A stretch of DNA of 64,000 nt. Source: Nelumbo lutea (lineage: Eukaryota > Streptophyta > Magnoliopsida > Proteales > Nelumbonaceae). Position numbers and translations under genes: made by a program. Position 1 is the stretch's first letter; each line of letters starts with the position of its first letter. Under the pieces are notes generated by a model. It searched no databases. It was not told the origin of the DNA and saw only the letters and a program-made list of their open reading frames with translations. The DNA is taken from NCBI GenBank assembly GCA_022828595.1, contig JAKGHH010000002.1:69040383-69104382 (forward strand), read 5' to 3'. Positions 54,701 to 64,000 of the stretch are shown piece by piece.

Positions 54701-57700
54701 GCTTAAAGCTCAACTGTAAATCAATTGGTCAAAATTATAAATTGCGATCACAATATAGGGAAAGGAACAGAGAGGAAATGAAGGAAGAATCTTCCTGTAG
54801 AGATGGATGAAAATCTAAGTATAGAACCATAGATACTGAGACCAAAGGGCATGTAAAGAAAATAAAGAAGTAATGCAGAATCTTTCAGTACAACAGAGAC
54901 ATGCTTCAAAATCAGTTAATTGAACAAAACCTTTCCCCAGGCAACCCTCTTATACTGATTTGCATGCTGCTGAACAATCCTTCGCTGTCTTTGCACCCAG
55001 TCGTCTCCTAACAAATCCTTTGCTTCTGACCTGAAAACATGCAAAGAGAATTTGGTTGTAGTGTGTACACAAAATTGTCATATTTCAATGATATAAGCTG
55101 AAGATATCCAGACCTGCGCACAGATCTGACCATGTAGTGAATATTATTCATGAGAAACAAATGAGTCAAAGCAGGATCTTTATATTGTTTAGATTTCCCA
55201 TCCAAATTTGTCTGAAGGGCTTGCATTATCCGCATTGTTACAGATGCCAACTGAGAATTTGTTTCAACTCCATTTTCAAACTCCTGGAAAAGTTGCTTCA
55301 GTGTTGATTGATAACTGTTGATCCATGAATACATTTGTCAGACCAATTTTGTCAAGATATTCAGAGCTATACCATGTCAAAGATATTTAGACCAACTATT
55401 CACCATGAATACAACATGCATAAAGGCTAATGAAATTTTGAAAAATAGTTCAATGAAAAACATGAACATGTTCATCCATGGAAGCACAAATTCATAGGGC
55501 AGACGTTTAAATATTGACTGCACTAGCCTAAAACATGCAATAACATACACAAAAGAGAGAGAGAGAGAGAATTGGTAAGATGCAATAATGATAATGTTTT
55601 GTAAATCAACCCCCATGACATATCTCAAAACAAATATGTAATAAATGAAAGATTAAAAAATTGTTAGAAAAGACGACAAAAATATAACTAGTAGTTAGCC
55701 AAAGGAAATATTGAATCGAAGAATGCACAGTATGTACCGCTTTTTTTTTCTTTTGATAATCAACAGAATGTATTTCATTTATTATAAAGGAAACTATGCT
55801 GTCCAGAATTCAGCTTCTATGAAGGACAAATTCAGCTTGGTTTGAAGTAGCAAATTCAGCTTCTATGAAGGAGAAAGTAGTAATGGATTGGAAGCCTCCT
55901 CAGCCTAATAGAGTAACGTTCTACTTTGACAAATCCAGGGGTCTCAGGGATTGGAGGTGTGTATAGGGACGATGCAGGATAAGTTATAACCTTGTTCTCA
56001 GGGCCGACTGAAGTAAGGGATTCTGTAAGAGCAGAAATAACAGCCTTACATCAAGGTCTGAAATTAGCAATGCAGCAGGGGTTTAAGAATTTGGAAATAG
56101 AAAGTGACTCTAAATTAGCATTTTCTTGGATGGATGACAACAACCTGGGTGTGTGGAAGTTCAGACATCTAATCAGAGAAATCAAGAGTTTAGCAAAGGA
56201 CCTAGAGGCAAGATTCAACTGGGTCAAGAGAACAGCAAACGGATTTGTGGATACTTTGGAAAAACAAGGGGTGCACAGGGATCAATCTTTTTGGGCAGAT
56301 TTGGGTTAATTTGTTTCCTTGGATAAGTGGCCTTGTTTCTAATCTGTTCTTAATCCTATTATGTAATTTCTTGTTTCATACCTAATGAAATTACTCTGTT
56401 CACTGATCAAAAAAAAAAAAAAAAATGCTGTCCAGAATTGGATAGAACGTTCAGCACAAAAGCAGCATCAAACTAACCAAATATACTTAATTATTGACAC
56501 TAAACAGCTATTACCAAGTGATTGTAAGTCCCAGAATCTCTGGTCTAAAGATTACTTCGAGGTTCCAGAATTAGCTAGGCCATGAGCCAGCTCATTAGTG
56601 CTACTCAGAATCCATCTGAACAAATTGTTCAGGCTTGTTCCTAGGGATTGAGCTTCTTAATTGAGAAGCTATAAATCCATGGTACACCTTTCCTGTGCTC
56701 AGCCAGGAGACCACCACTTCACAGTCCCCTTCTAAAGCAATCCTTCCAGTTATTCATTTGTACCAACTTTAATCCTCGTATTAGTGCCTCCAATTCTGCC
56801 CTTGGGAAATTTCAATCCCTGCTGGACCAAAGAAAGTAAGCCTACTTGGCTATCAACATCCCTAATCTCCCCACAAACACTACAATTGCATGCACAGTAT
56901 GTAATATGAACTTACTCAAAAAGAAACTTCACGTAGTTAATTACATAGCTCGTCAAAGGATGGACAGTTCCATCCAAAACAGCAGTCTTTGTTGCATCTT
57001 TTTCAACTGCTTCTTCAAAATCACCAAATGTCTCTTGAGCTGTCTGGGCAAGCTTCTTCGTCAAGCTTAATGCATATTCTCGCATTTCACTACAGGCTTT
57101 ACCTTCAAAAAGTGTCTCTATCTGGCAAAGGAAAAACAGTTCCGAAATAAGAAAAAATTAATCTCCACTATTAAAAAAAAGAAAAAGAAAAGAATTGCTA
57201 GAGAAGATAAAATATATGATAGGAAAATTTGTACATGGTCATCCAAAGCAGTTGGGACAAAATAAGCCTCAACTTTCATAAGCCAGAGAGACAACTTAAT
57301 TTAGTTACTAATTGTTACCTCCTTCAATATGCATTCTATGAATCATAATATAAGTTAAGACTTAATGGAGAACTAAAATGGACTGTCTCTTTTTGTTCTT
57401 TTGGTAAACTAAAGCACCATGCACTAAAATCAGCAAAGTTTAAAGATTGGGGTTAGAAACATTTGAGTCCTTACAACCAGCAGGAAACAAACCAGATGGG
57501 AGTTGATGCATCTGAACTCCTTTTAAACTGCATTCATGACTGGCAAGAAAGTGAGCCAGTCTATTAAGATTTCTTGGGATGTGTTGGCACTAAACTGACA
57601 AAAACCTAGATAAACAACTTTTACATCCGCAACCAACAGGAACAGAGCCGGGATTTTTTAGCAGGGGTGGCCAAATGCTAATAAACATTGATTAGGAGGC

Positions 57701-60700
57701 CAAGAGTTGATAAACATGGATGGGAGAACCAAAATATAAGTGATATAAATGGGATTGTGGGGATTTTTAAGCCATGGCAGAGGGTCCGCCCCTAGCAACC
57801 AAGAAGAGAAAGCATTACGAGGACGCCAAAAAAGTGAGTTTTTGTGCTTTGGTGCCTCACTTCATTCAGGCATGCACACCTCAAGCTCTTGTGCTTTGGT
57901 TGCACTTCTCAGTTCTCACTTATAAAATATTGACTGAAGCCTCATAAGACATTATAATAATAATACATTTTTTGGTAAGATGGAATTGTGATTACACATA
58001 ACAGATGGTAGCATGTCCCCAGAATTCCATGATAGATCATCATCATCATCTAAGCCTTGTCCCAACCATATGGGGTCAGCTACACAAATCCTGTTTCACC
58101 ATCCCATTCTGTTTAGTGTCATATCCTTCATTAATAATCTACATTCCCAGGGCATATAATTAGAAAGGTGGCACTTCCTGCATAATCTACAGTAATAGAT
58201 TAAGCAAAATCAGGCTGCAAATTATGATTCAATAGATAGAACTAATTCATTGCTTCATGTTGTCCACATAATGCATGTACTTCTTATGTGATGGGAGAGA
58301 GATCCATGTACATTTTTTTATCAATAACAGAAACTTTCATTAATTAAATGGCAAATGTAAATTACAATATAGCTGCAGATAAAATGGCGTATCTCCACAA
58401 ACAAAAATTACAATCTAGCCCAAATCAGTTGCTTTCTCCCAACCCCTTGTTTAGCCAAGATATCATTCATACTGTTACTTGCACTTTTGACCCATCGGTA
58501 TGTTACATCCATATCCCTAGAAAGCCATTTAATTTTCTTCATTTCATTGTGAATTTCAAAAAGCCATTCCCTTATTTTGCAGCTAAACACCAACTGAGAA
58601 TCTCCTTCTACGATCAGCTTGCAAAGACCCATGTACATTTTTAATAAGCATGTCCATAAACTGAAGCCGCTTTAGAAGTTTTTATTTTATGATATGTTTA
58701 AAGATTATGCAAAATTGAATTACAAATTATGGTTCAGAAGATAGGACCACTACACTGCTTCATGGTATCCATATAATGTATGAACATTTTACATGTTTAT
58801 ACACATGTATATCATGTCATTTTCCCCATTTATACATATTAGCATGGAAGAGGCACATGCATTGCACATGTCACCCTTCTCTCAACTACATCGTATTTGA
58901 AAGATTAGAAATGTTAGAAACATGAAGTAAACAGACCAGGTTCAATGATTGAATCTTACAAATTGAAAGTATGGAACAAATAATAGGATGAGGGAGGAAC
59001 TTAAATAATAAAAGGTTAGAAAGGTTAATGCAAAAATGAAATAACTTAATAAAGGTGGAAATGGAAAGGAGAAGGAAAAGTTTATGAAAAAGGGAGACAA
59101 CCAAGGGGGGTTGATACATTGAAGAACTTTGTACTTTTCAATAAAAACAAGCTTACTGACTCGGATAGAATCTAAGTTATCTAACCATATCTCCCATAAG
59201 TAATGAAAACCACACGATAAAACCTTCCCAGAATAATAAAGAAAAGAAACTCACTTAAATTGACAGAAAGTTATATTTAATCTAGTGATGCATACCTCTG
59301 ACTGAAGTTCTCGCATTATCTCATACATGTCTAAAAGTACAAACAACTTCTCCGGTGACCGTTTGCTTTTAGCAATAGCCTCTCCAAAACTTAGAAGCAT
59401 GGCAACACTGTTTTCAGTAACTTCAGCAAAGCAATGATCCCTGAGAGAATCAATGCCTTCAAATATCTGATCACAGACTTTCCATTCCCCTGCAAATAGT
59501 AATTTTACCTGTTTCAAGCACAATCAGATGGTTGAAGAAGCAGAGAATATGATACTAATCATATAGTAAAATAAAAAATCTTCTGGAAAATGGCAAATAG
59601 AACGAGAGGGAGGTCCAAGAATGGCAAAAGGTGGAAAAGAGTTCCAAGGAGTGAGCAGATTGAGACTCGAGACAGTGGTTTAAGCAAAGAAGCTATTGTT
59701 CAAACAAGGTAAAATTAATGGAAAGATTGCACTGAAGATTAGGGAGGACAGAAGAGATACTATTTTCCTACCTGAGGGAGTGGCAGTTTGATTAAAAGAA
59801 TTCATTGATGGTATGATATACTCAATCAAGGAAGCTGGGTGGAAAAACTCACTGGTTGTGCAGGAGAAGAGTTATGAGGCTGAACTGAGAAAAAATGAAA
59901 AGGGATGGTTTGTGGCCATAATAGAACACTATGGAAAAACCAGGAAGCAAATGGTTTGTGTGCCAAAGGGGAAGGAGAAAATAGGTTGGATCTCCGTTGT
60001 GGATAATTTACAGGATTTCCTTCACTCGGTCCTATGGCTAACTTCCAAACTAAGAAGCATTAGTGGCAAGGGAAGTGGAGAACAGAGCCCCCCTGTTGCT
60101 CCAGCTCTTCTGGACAAAATCCAAAGAAGACAAGGAAGAACACAGCATAAAAGAAAAGATAGTTACACTGTGTGGTCTCTCAGTGGCAAACTCGAGACCT
60201 GCTCAAAATATGTTTATCAAGGAAGAAAGAGGGGTTTGGGAACAGAGACTGGTATTAAAAGTTGACTATGAAGTCAAAAACAGGAGGAAAATACTTGATA
60301 CAGTGACAGAGAAATTGGGGGTCCAGAATACAGCGGTCCTTTTGCCCTTTGAAGACAGGAAAGCAACATTTGACGTTAGAAAAGAGGAGGGATTTTACAG
60401 TAGTTTATAGGAAAGAGTCGATTATTAGTACAGAGCTGGACGCCAAGGTGAAAGGAGAAGTTATTCTCAGAAATAAGTGGTTTGCAAACTTGACCTAGAA
60501 AAAGCTTATGACTTGGTGGATTGGTCTTTTCTATTGGAGGTAATGGATAACCTCAGGTTTGGTGAAATTTGGTGTAGATGGTTATTGGGTTGCCTTAGGA
60601 CTGTCACCATTCAACTGTAGTGAATGGAACAGTAGTGGATTTCTTCCCGGCATTAAGGGGTATTAGCAAGGGGATCCCCTCTCTCCTTTTCTGTTTACTA

Positions 60701-63695
60701 GGCTAATCTTTAGAGCAAATTCAAGGAATTTAATAAGAGGTTGGAGAATTGGCAGGAAGGGGTATCAGTCACTCACTCACAATTTTCAGATGATACAAAT
60801 CTCTTTTGTGAAGGCAGTAACTTGAGGTGGATTAGGAGTTTGAATGTTGCTATACAACTCTTTGAGCAAATGTCTAATTTGAAGGTAAATTTTGAGATAA
60901 AGCTGTATAGTGGGAATTAACTTGGATTTGGAGGCCTTAAACTTAGAGTGTGCAGCTATCTTGGGATATACAGTTTTGTAGTGGCCATTGATGTATTTGG
61001 GACTACTTCTGGGAAAGGAAGCTTCTGGACTCTAGTGGTTGAAAGATTTGAAAAAAGACTTGCTTCTTGGAAGAAAAACTACCTTTTCTTGGGAAGGAGA
61101 ATCACTCTATTAGCTCCACAGTCCACCCTAACTAATCTGCATGTGTACTACTTGTCAGTGCTTAAAATGCCAGAAGGGATAGCTAGAAAGTTGGAGAAAT
61201 TAATGAGGGACTTTCTTTGGGAACTAGGGGAGGAAAGGAAGGATCATAGGGTTAGATGGGAAGTGGTGACAAGAAGTAGGAAGTATGGAGGCCTTGGTAT
61301 TGGGAATGTTTAGAAGAAAAACTTGGCATTGTTGGGGAAGTGGTTGTTGAGACTACTAGCAGAGGAAGAAAAATTGTGGGTCAAGGCAGTGGTGAGCATT
61401 CATCGGATTGCGGACAATGGATGGGATGCCAGAATTTAGGCAAGGACCACCAGAGCTTCTCCATGGAAAGCCATTCAAGTTATTCTCCCTTTGTTCTTGC
61501 TTTGGATAAGGAATGATTGGAATTAAATTTTGGGAACAAGGTTAGCTTGGAGAGTCTTCTTTAAGGTTCGGTTGGGATTTGGGTTTTAGAAAGGGCTATT
61601 AGGGACATGGAGTTAAGTATTTGACTCTAATGGGCATCCTTGATGGGTATTATTTTGGATCCCACTAAGCCTGATAAAAGGATTTGGACCCTTTCTCCTT
61701 TTGGATTGTTCACCTGTGCTTCCTTTTTCAAAGCCTTAACTCAACTAGAAGGTAGTGGGAGTTTGTCTTCCCCTATTAAAGAGGGATAACCTATACCACC
61801 AATGGTTGGGAGTTTTTGTTAGGAGGTTTTCTTGGAAAAAATCAGCACGTGATTTAGTTCAAAGAAAAGAACTAGCAGTTGTTTATCCCCTAATTGATGT
61901 ATTCTCTGTAAGGCTGATGATGAGAATTGCTATCACTCATTAATCTCCTACAATTTTGTTAAAGATATTTGGGAATGGTTTTTTTTTCTTTGTTTGGGTG
62001 CAGGTGGACTCCGTCACCTATTGTGCAAAGCCTGTTTGCCTCTACCTTCTTCAGTACACCAAAAAAGAGGGGCAAAATAATGTGGAGATGTGCAAGGGCT
62101 GCCATCAGCTGGACTATATTGGAAGAAAGGAATTCAAGATTTTTTTCAAACAATGAGGGAAGTAAAGAAGCTATATTGAAGTTGACCTTTACCAGAGTAG
62201 TACACTGGCTAAAATCATTGGAACTTTTCCAAGATTACACAATGGATAACTTGCTAAGAAGTTGGAGAACAGTTGCCAGTTCTGCCCCAGTAAGGGAGAC
62301 ATTAACTCTGTCTTGGACCTCTCTTCCCAATGGTTTTTATGAGCTGAATGTTGATGGAAGTAGTGTTGGAAATCCAGGGTCTTCAGGCATTGGGGGTTGA
62401 TAACAAATGAGAAAGGGAAAGTAATTGCTCTCTTCTCAGGACCAATTGGAAGTAGGAGACTCTCTTAGGGCTGAGATTATGGCAATCTTGCAAGGTATGC
62501 AAAGAGCTAAGGAGCTGAACATTAGCAAACTGATGATAGAAGGGGATTCCAAGTTGGTAGTAAGCTGGTTAAAGGAGAAGCAAAGCGGACTGTGGGCCTA
62601 CAATAATGAAAAGAAAAAATTCAAATGGCTGACATAGGGCATTGAAATTAATGTGGTGTGGGTCAAATGAAGTGCCAATTCCTTTGCTGATGAGTTAGCA
62701 AAACAACGAGTGAATAGGGTGGCTTTGTTTTGGGTTCAGTTGTAATTCGTATGGTTTTATTATTGTTTTCTACGCAAGAGTTAAGAGAGCTTACCTCTCC
62801 CTACTGTACCTTCTTTATTATTAATGAAATCTACTTGTTAGTGATAAAAAAAAAAATAAACCATTTCTGGAAAATCATCTGGAACCCTTGGGTGCTCTCT
62901 AAGATTGCCTTCATGGTCTGGGCTTCTGCAATAAATGCATGTCTTATAAAGAAAAGTTTATCAATAGGGGGATAGAAACTTCTACTCTTAGCTGCATGTT
63001 CTAGCAAACTTGAATCATGTTTGGGAGTCGGAGGACCATCTATTTATTTGCTGCTTCCTCAGTATGAAGATTTGGTCTTTCTTTCTCAACACCCTTAACT
63101 TTGGGAGTTCCTAGGACTATTATGTAAATTTTGGGAGGCTTGTTTGTTGATGGCCTGAACAGGAGTGGGAAATATAGCGCCAAAAGAAGGAAAAAACAAA
63201 GAGCAGGAAAATTGCTTGGAAGTCCACTGTCGCAAAAATTTTATGGACTGCTTGGATGGAGAGAAATTTGAGGATACATCACCACAAGGGGATGAATTGT
63301 AAAGAAAAGTCGTTTTATGGTATAATTGTCTCTCTGCCGCTACTGTGTTCAGAGATATTCCTTCCATAAGTGCTATATGATAGAAACTTTAATGGGCCAA
63401 CAGGTGGTTCTTGTTGTATGTATCGTGGAAAAGTTTCTCATTTGGTGGTACAGCCTATCAGAGTATTATATTCCTGAGGTTCTGTACTCAGTTGCCACTT
63501 TCTGCTCTATAAAATATGCTTTACTTTTTCTCAAAAAATAAAACAAAAAGACTTACAGCTATCCGCATGTAATGAATCCAATTCCCAATTTTAGCCTCCA
63601 AAACCTCCCACTGCATCTTCTGCACATCATCTTTACTGAGTTTTTCTACACCAAGTTTCCGAAGGCTTTGTTCCAGGACAGAAGCACGGGCATCT
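51611..63695 (-). CDS. EXO70A1: Exocyst complex subunit EXO70A1-like, 3-prime eight exons (5-prime part outside window)
   Basis: EXO70 is the exocyst subunit that binds phosphoinositides and helps tether secretory vesicles to the plasma membrane; the A1 type is the housekeeping form in plants. Eight exons (63557-63695, 59296-59508, 56916-57121, 55114-55314, 54931-55030, 52044-52159, 51817-51963, 51611-51728) join with consistent phases and GT/AG borders into about 413 residues without stops. The product spans from a segment near residue 230 of the usual roughly 640-residue protein to its C terminus. Diagnostic segments are MQWEVLEAKIGNWIHYMRIA, KRSPEKLFVLLDMYEIMREL, YKDPALTHLFLMNNIHYMVR and ELRESLRLAVAEVLLPAYRS; the end is ILNEQKR. 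The N-terminal exons lie past 64000. Introns are 4048, 2174, 1601, 83, 2771, 80 and 88 bp; the long ones are filled with LINE relics. The open frame suggests a functional gene. Confidence 0.93.
51817..51963 (-). CDS. EXO70A1: EXO70A1-like exon
   Basis: Encodes LKTFNVQFEELHQRQSQWAV then PDSELRESLRLAVAEVLLPA and YRSFIKRF plus GG. Acceptor GATATCAG, donor GTGTGT. This is the most conserved C-terminal segment. Confidence 0.93.
52044..52159 (-). CDS. EXO70A1: EXO70A1-like exon
   Basis: Encodes ILQCLSVQGLTSSGGGSNSA then MGGDGGNSSGVSRAVVKD plus AG. The Gly/Ser-rich loop is the variable region seen in other EXO70A proteins. Acceptor CTGCAG, donor GTAAAA. Confidence 0.9.
52530..52580 (+). repeat. RTE LINE 3-prime terminus relic
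   Basis: CCCCCATCTGGTTGGGGCAAGGCTTAG-like sequence followed by TTGATGATGATA, the same 3-prime end style as at 4555-4600. A short relic in an EXO70 intron. Confidence 0.55.
52939..53640 (-). mobile_element. L1 LINE 3-prime fragment (zinc-binding region) in EXO70 intron
   Basis: Minus-strand translation reads LPRLEEETVHPMLIHCKYSC then SIWTRFLKLFVNQW, matching the ETV-H-LIHC-Y---IW end of the zf-RVT domain. A poly-T run at 52939-52951 (a poly-A tail on the minus strand) marks its 3-prime end; another T run at 52882-52900 lies just beyond. Sense orientation relative to EXO70. Confidence 0.65.
53738..54010 (-). mobile_element. L1 LINE RNase H 3-prime end in EXO70 intron
   Basis: The minus strand gives KKKFKALTRNMDLRIQWVGR then SENAMADCLAKQGAARGVLY, the C-terminal RNase H block, with the tail as T10 at 53741-53751. 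It adjoins the next, oppositely oriented LINE end at about 54010. Confidence 0.75.
54011..54640 (+). mobile_element. L1 LINE RNase H 3-prime end in EXO70 intron
   Basis: The plus strand carries LNFDGSSFGNPSISEIGVF near 54122, a collapsed middle, then VVISWAANSSHTPWMFKHVI and WVRRSANGLADGLAKQGALR (54303-54518). A-rich tail at 54619-54640. An 18-bp direct repeat (GGAGTATTCAGAAATTCT at 54031 and 54171) marks a local rearrangement. Antisense to EXO70. Confidence 0.8.
54931..55030 (-). CDS. EXO70A1: EXO70A1-like exon
   Basis: Encodes SEAKDLLGDDWVQRQRRIVQ then QHANQYKRVAWGK (33 codons plus one base). Acceptor GTTTTCAG, donor GTTTTG, a weak but acceptable donor. Follows an 83-bp intron. Confidence 0.9.
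55114..55314 (-). CDS. EXO70A1: EXO70A1-like exon
   Basis: Completes the split Asp and encodes YQSTLKQLFQEFENGVETNS to HYMVRSVR plus AG. Acceptor ATCAACAG, donor GTCTGG. Contains LASVTMRIMQAL and the family landmark DPALTHLFLMNN. Confidence 0.93.
55741..56830 (-). mobile_element. L1 LINE RNase H 3-prime end, split by another LINE
   Basis: Its minus-strand remains lie at 56440-56830 (GLKLVQ-like and later segments in several frames) and 55741-55795 (3-prime tail with T run at 55741-55749). It is interrupted by the plus-strand LINE at 55811-56424, whose target duplication shows that the two parts were once continuous. Lies in the intron between two EXO70 exons. Confidence 0.6.
55811..56424 (+). 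mobile_element. L1 LINE RNase H insertion with exact 15-bp target duplication
   Basis: ATGCTGTCCAGAATT occurs at 55796-55810 and again at 56425-56439, directly after an A15 tail: a clean target-primed reverse transcription footprint. The product has ITALHQGLKLAMQQGFKNLE, IESDSKLAFSWMDDNNLGVW and WVKRTANGFVDTLEKQGVHR (55992-56309). 5-prime truncated at about the RNase H start. Antisense to EXO70. Confidence 0.92.
56916..57121 (-). CDS. EXO70A1: EXO70A1-like exon
   Basis: Starts IETLFEGKACSEMREYALSL and ends YVINYVKFLF plus two bases of an Asp codon. Acceptor TTGCCAG, donor GTAAGTT. Contains the TFGDFEEAVEKDATKT stretch typical of EXO70A1. Confidence 0.92.
58025..58110 (-). repeat. RTE LINE 3-prime terminus relic
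   Basis: On the minus strand reads GTGTAGCTGACCCCATATGG then TTGGGACAAGGCTTAGATGA with a GATGATGATG tail. Same type as the copies at 4555 and 52530. Confidence 0.6.
58318..58628 (-). mobile_element. L1 LINE RNase H insertion with exact 14-bp target duplication
   Basis: CCATGTACATTTTT at 58304-58317 recurs at 58629-58642. The 311-bp insert reads on the minus strand LCKLIVEGDSQLVFSCKIRE then YRWVKSASNSMNDILAKQGV, the last two RNase H blocks, with a short untranslated tail. The second motif has N where D is usual (SMNDI for GLADG). Very short 5-prime-truncated copy, sense to EXO70. Confidence 0.88.
59296..59508 (-). CDS. EXO70A1: EXO70A1-like exon
   Basis: 71 codons in phase 0, VKLLFAGEWKVCDQIFEGID to MYEIMRELQSE. 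Acceptor GAAACAG, donor GTATGC. One of the best conserved parts of the family (RSPEKLFVLLDMYE). Confidence 0.93.
59592..62864 (+). mobile_element. L1 LINE with ORF1, partial RT, zinc-binding and RNase H in the largest EXO70 intron
   Basis: Plus-strand order: ORF1 N domain (59813-60265, SYEAELRKNEKGWFVAIIEH); a join lacking the endonuclease; RT (about 60485-60900: KLDLEKAYDLVDWSFLLEVM, VNGTVVDFFPALRGISKGIP, and QFSDDTNLFCEG where FADD is usual); post-RT (60948-61313, LTNLHVYYLSVLKMPEGIAR); zinc-binding region (61680-62150); RNase H (62320-62740, ELNVDGSSVGNPGSSGIGG, RAEIMAILQGMQRAKELNIS, IEGDSKLVVSWLKEKQSGLW). A tail at 62846-62857. The 11-mer TTCTGGAAAAT at 59581-59591 and 62865-62875 may be its target duplication. 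Stops and shifts make it inactive; antisense to EXO70. Confidence 0.85.
62865..63545 (+). mobile_element. L1 LINE fragment whose tail abuts an EXO70 splice donor
   Basis: Plus-strand translation starts FWKIIWNPWVLSKIAFMVWA then LIKKSLSIGG, the zf-RVT opening, followed by decayed sequence with RNLRIHHH-like motif near 63265. It ends in CAAAAAATAAAACAAAAAG (63532-63550). On the EXO70 strand this tail begins right after the donor GTAAGT. No RNase H is seen in it. Confidence 0.65.
63557..63695 (-). CDS. EXO70A1: EXO70A1-like exon (first in window)
   Basis: Acceptor ...TTCAG precedes 63695; the first base completes an Arg codon. Encodes DARASVLEQSLRKLGVEKLS to NWIHYMRIA (46 codons plus one base). 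The donor GTAAGT starts at 63556 and is followed almost at once by the tail of an antisense LINE. Confidence 0.92.
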
Positions 63696-63879
63696 CTGAA
63701 TACCAATGAAATTGATTACTATTCTAACATTTCTTCGAATATATATATAAGATAGATGAAAGATATGAGTCACTTCGATATTCTTAATAAATACTTGTAT
63801 CGGTCTCATAAAATATACGTAAACAGAGATGGCTCACCACCTAGCAACATAGAAAGAAGCCCAGGTAGTCCAAAAATAT

Positions 63880-64000
63880 CATACAATAGTACCCAAATCT
63901 CATGCATCTATAGGCACACAATTCGGGAAATTGAAAGTATAGCAAGGGAGTTGAATGTTACTTCTAAATGGGTGAGAAAAACAGCAAAAGAGATGGTCGA
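63880..64000 (+). mobile_element. L1 LINE RNase H fragment running out of the window
   Basis: The last 100 bases read HTIREIESIARELNVTSKWV then RKTAKEMVD on the plus strand, the penultimate RNase H helix and WV-R-A block. It continues beyond 64000, in the next EXO70 intron. Confidence 0.7.

Noticed and set aside
55008..55334. EXO70 frame read as a stand-alone 108-residue protein starting MYSWIN
   Set aside because: The first residues and the last ones are intron readings; splice sites at 55314 and 55114 define the exon.
59813..60410. 150- and 115-codon frames as a novel host gene
   Set aside because: The first matches the N-terminal domain of LINE ORF1, and RT, zinc-binding and RNase H segments follow in order.
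1..64000. tRNA or rRNA genes, CRISPR arrays, bacterial operons
   Set aside because: None seen on either strand; the sequence is plant nuclear in character.

Overview
This window is plant nuclear DNA, almost certainly from a flowering plant. It holds spliced GT-AG exons of a plant-type exocyst gene (EXO70A1-like), two intact plant LEA_2/NHL genes, and plant-type transposons: L1 LINEs with RNase H tails, Ty1-copia and Ty3-gypsy elements primed by initiator tRNA-Met, MULEs with 9-bp target duplications and hAT MITEs with 8-bp duplications. Bacterial features (operons, CRISPR, IS elements) are absent. I cannot name the species. The many L1 tails with an archaea-like RNase H domain suggest a transposon-rich, probably woody lineage, but that is inference.

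Layout. 1-7900: AT-rich intergenic DNA with small hAT MITEs, foldbacks and an RTE LINE tail. 7935-11426: a MULE with a second MULE nested inside it; the inner one carries an antisense GH17 beta-1,3-glucanase gene fragment. 11.5-19 kb: LINE ORF1, copia and LINE RNase H relics, plus a GC-rich hAT MITE. 19.4-20.5 kb: a 1.06-kb hAT-like element with exact 8-bp target duplications. 23187-23966 (-): intact LEA_2/NHL gene. 26-27.1 kb: a large CT/GA foldback element. 28.9-42 kb: one minus-strand L1 LINE split by two LTR retrotransposons, a 3.4-kb gag-protease-only gypsy-type element and a 5-kb copia element. 42-45.1 kb: a plus-strand LINE interrupted by a GC-rich MITE-like element, itself interrupted by a Pack-MULE that carries a glutaredoxin-like (DUF836) exon-intron fragment. 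45500-46228 (-): second LEA_2/NHL gene, a paralogue of the first. 51611 to beyond 64000 (-): the last eight exons of an EXO70A1-like gene, with open frames and consistent splice phases, whose three upstream introns and one downstream intron are packed with LINE fragments.

Only three host genes are well supported. The two NHL genes are probably membrane-anchored stress or defence proteins, and EXO70 is a subunit of the vesicle-tethering exocyst. They do not form an operon or obvious pathway. The main interest is gene-fragment capture by MULEs, multi-level nesting, and an exocyst gene that keeps its frame despite heavy LINE invasion, including one LINE tail that ends beside a splice donor. I found no convincing undescribed biological system; the nearest candidates are the gag-protease-only LTR element and the two gene-capturing MULEs.
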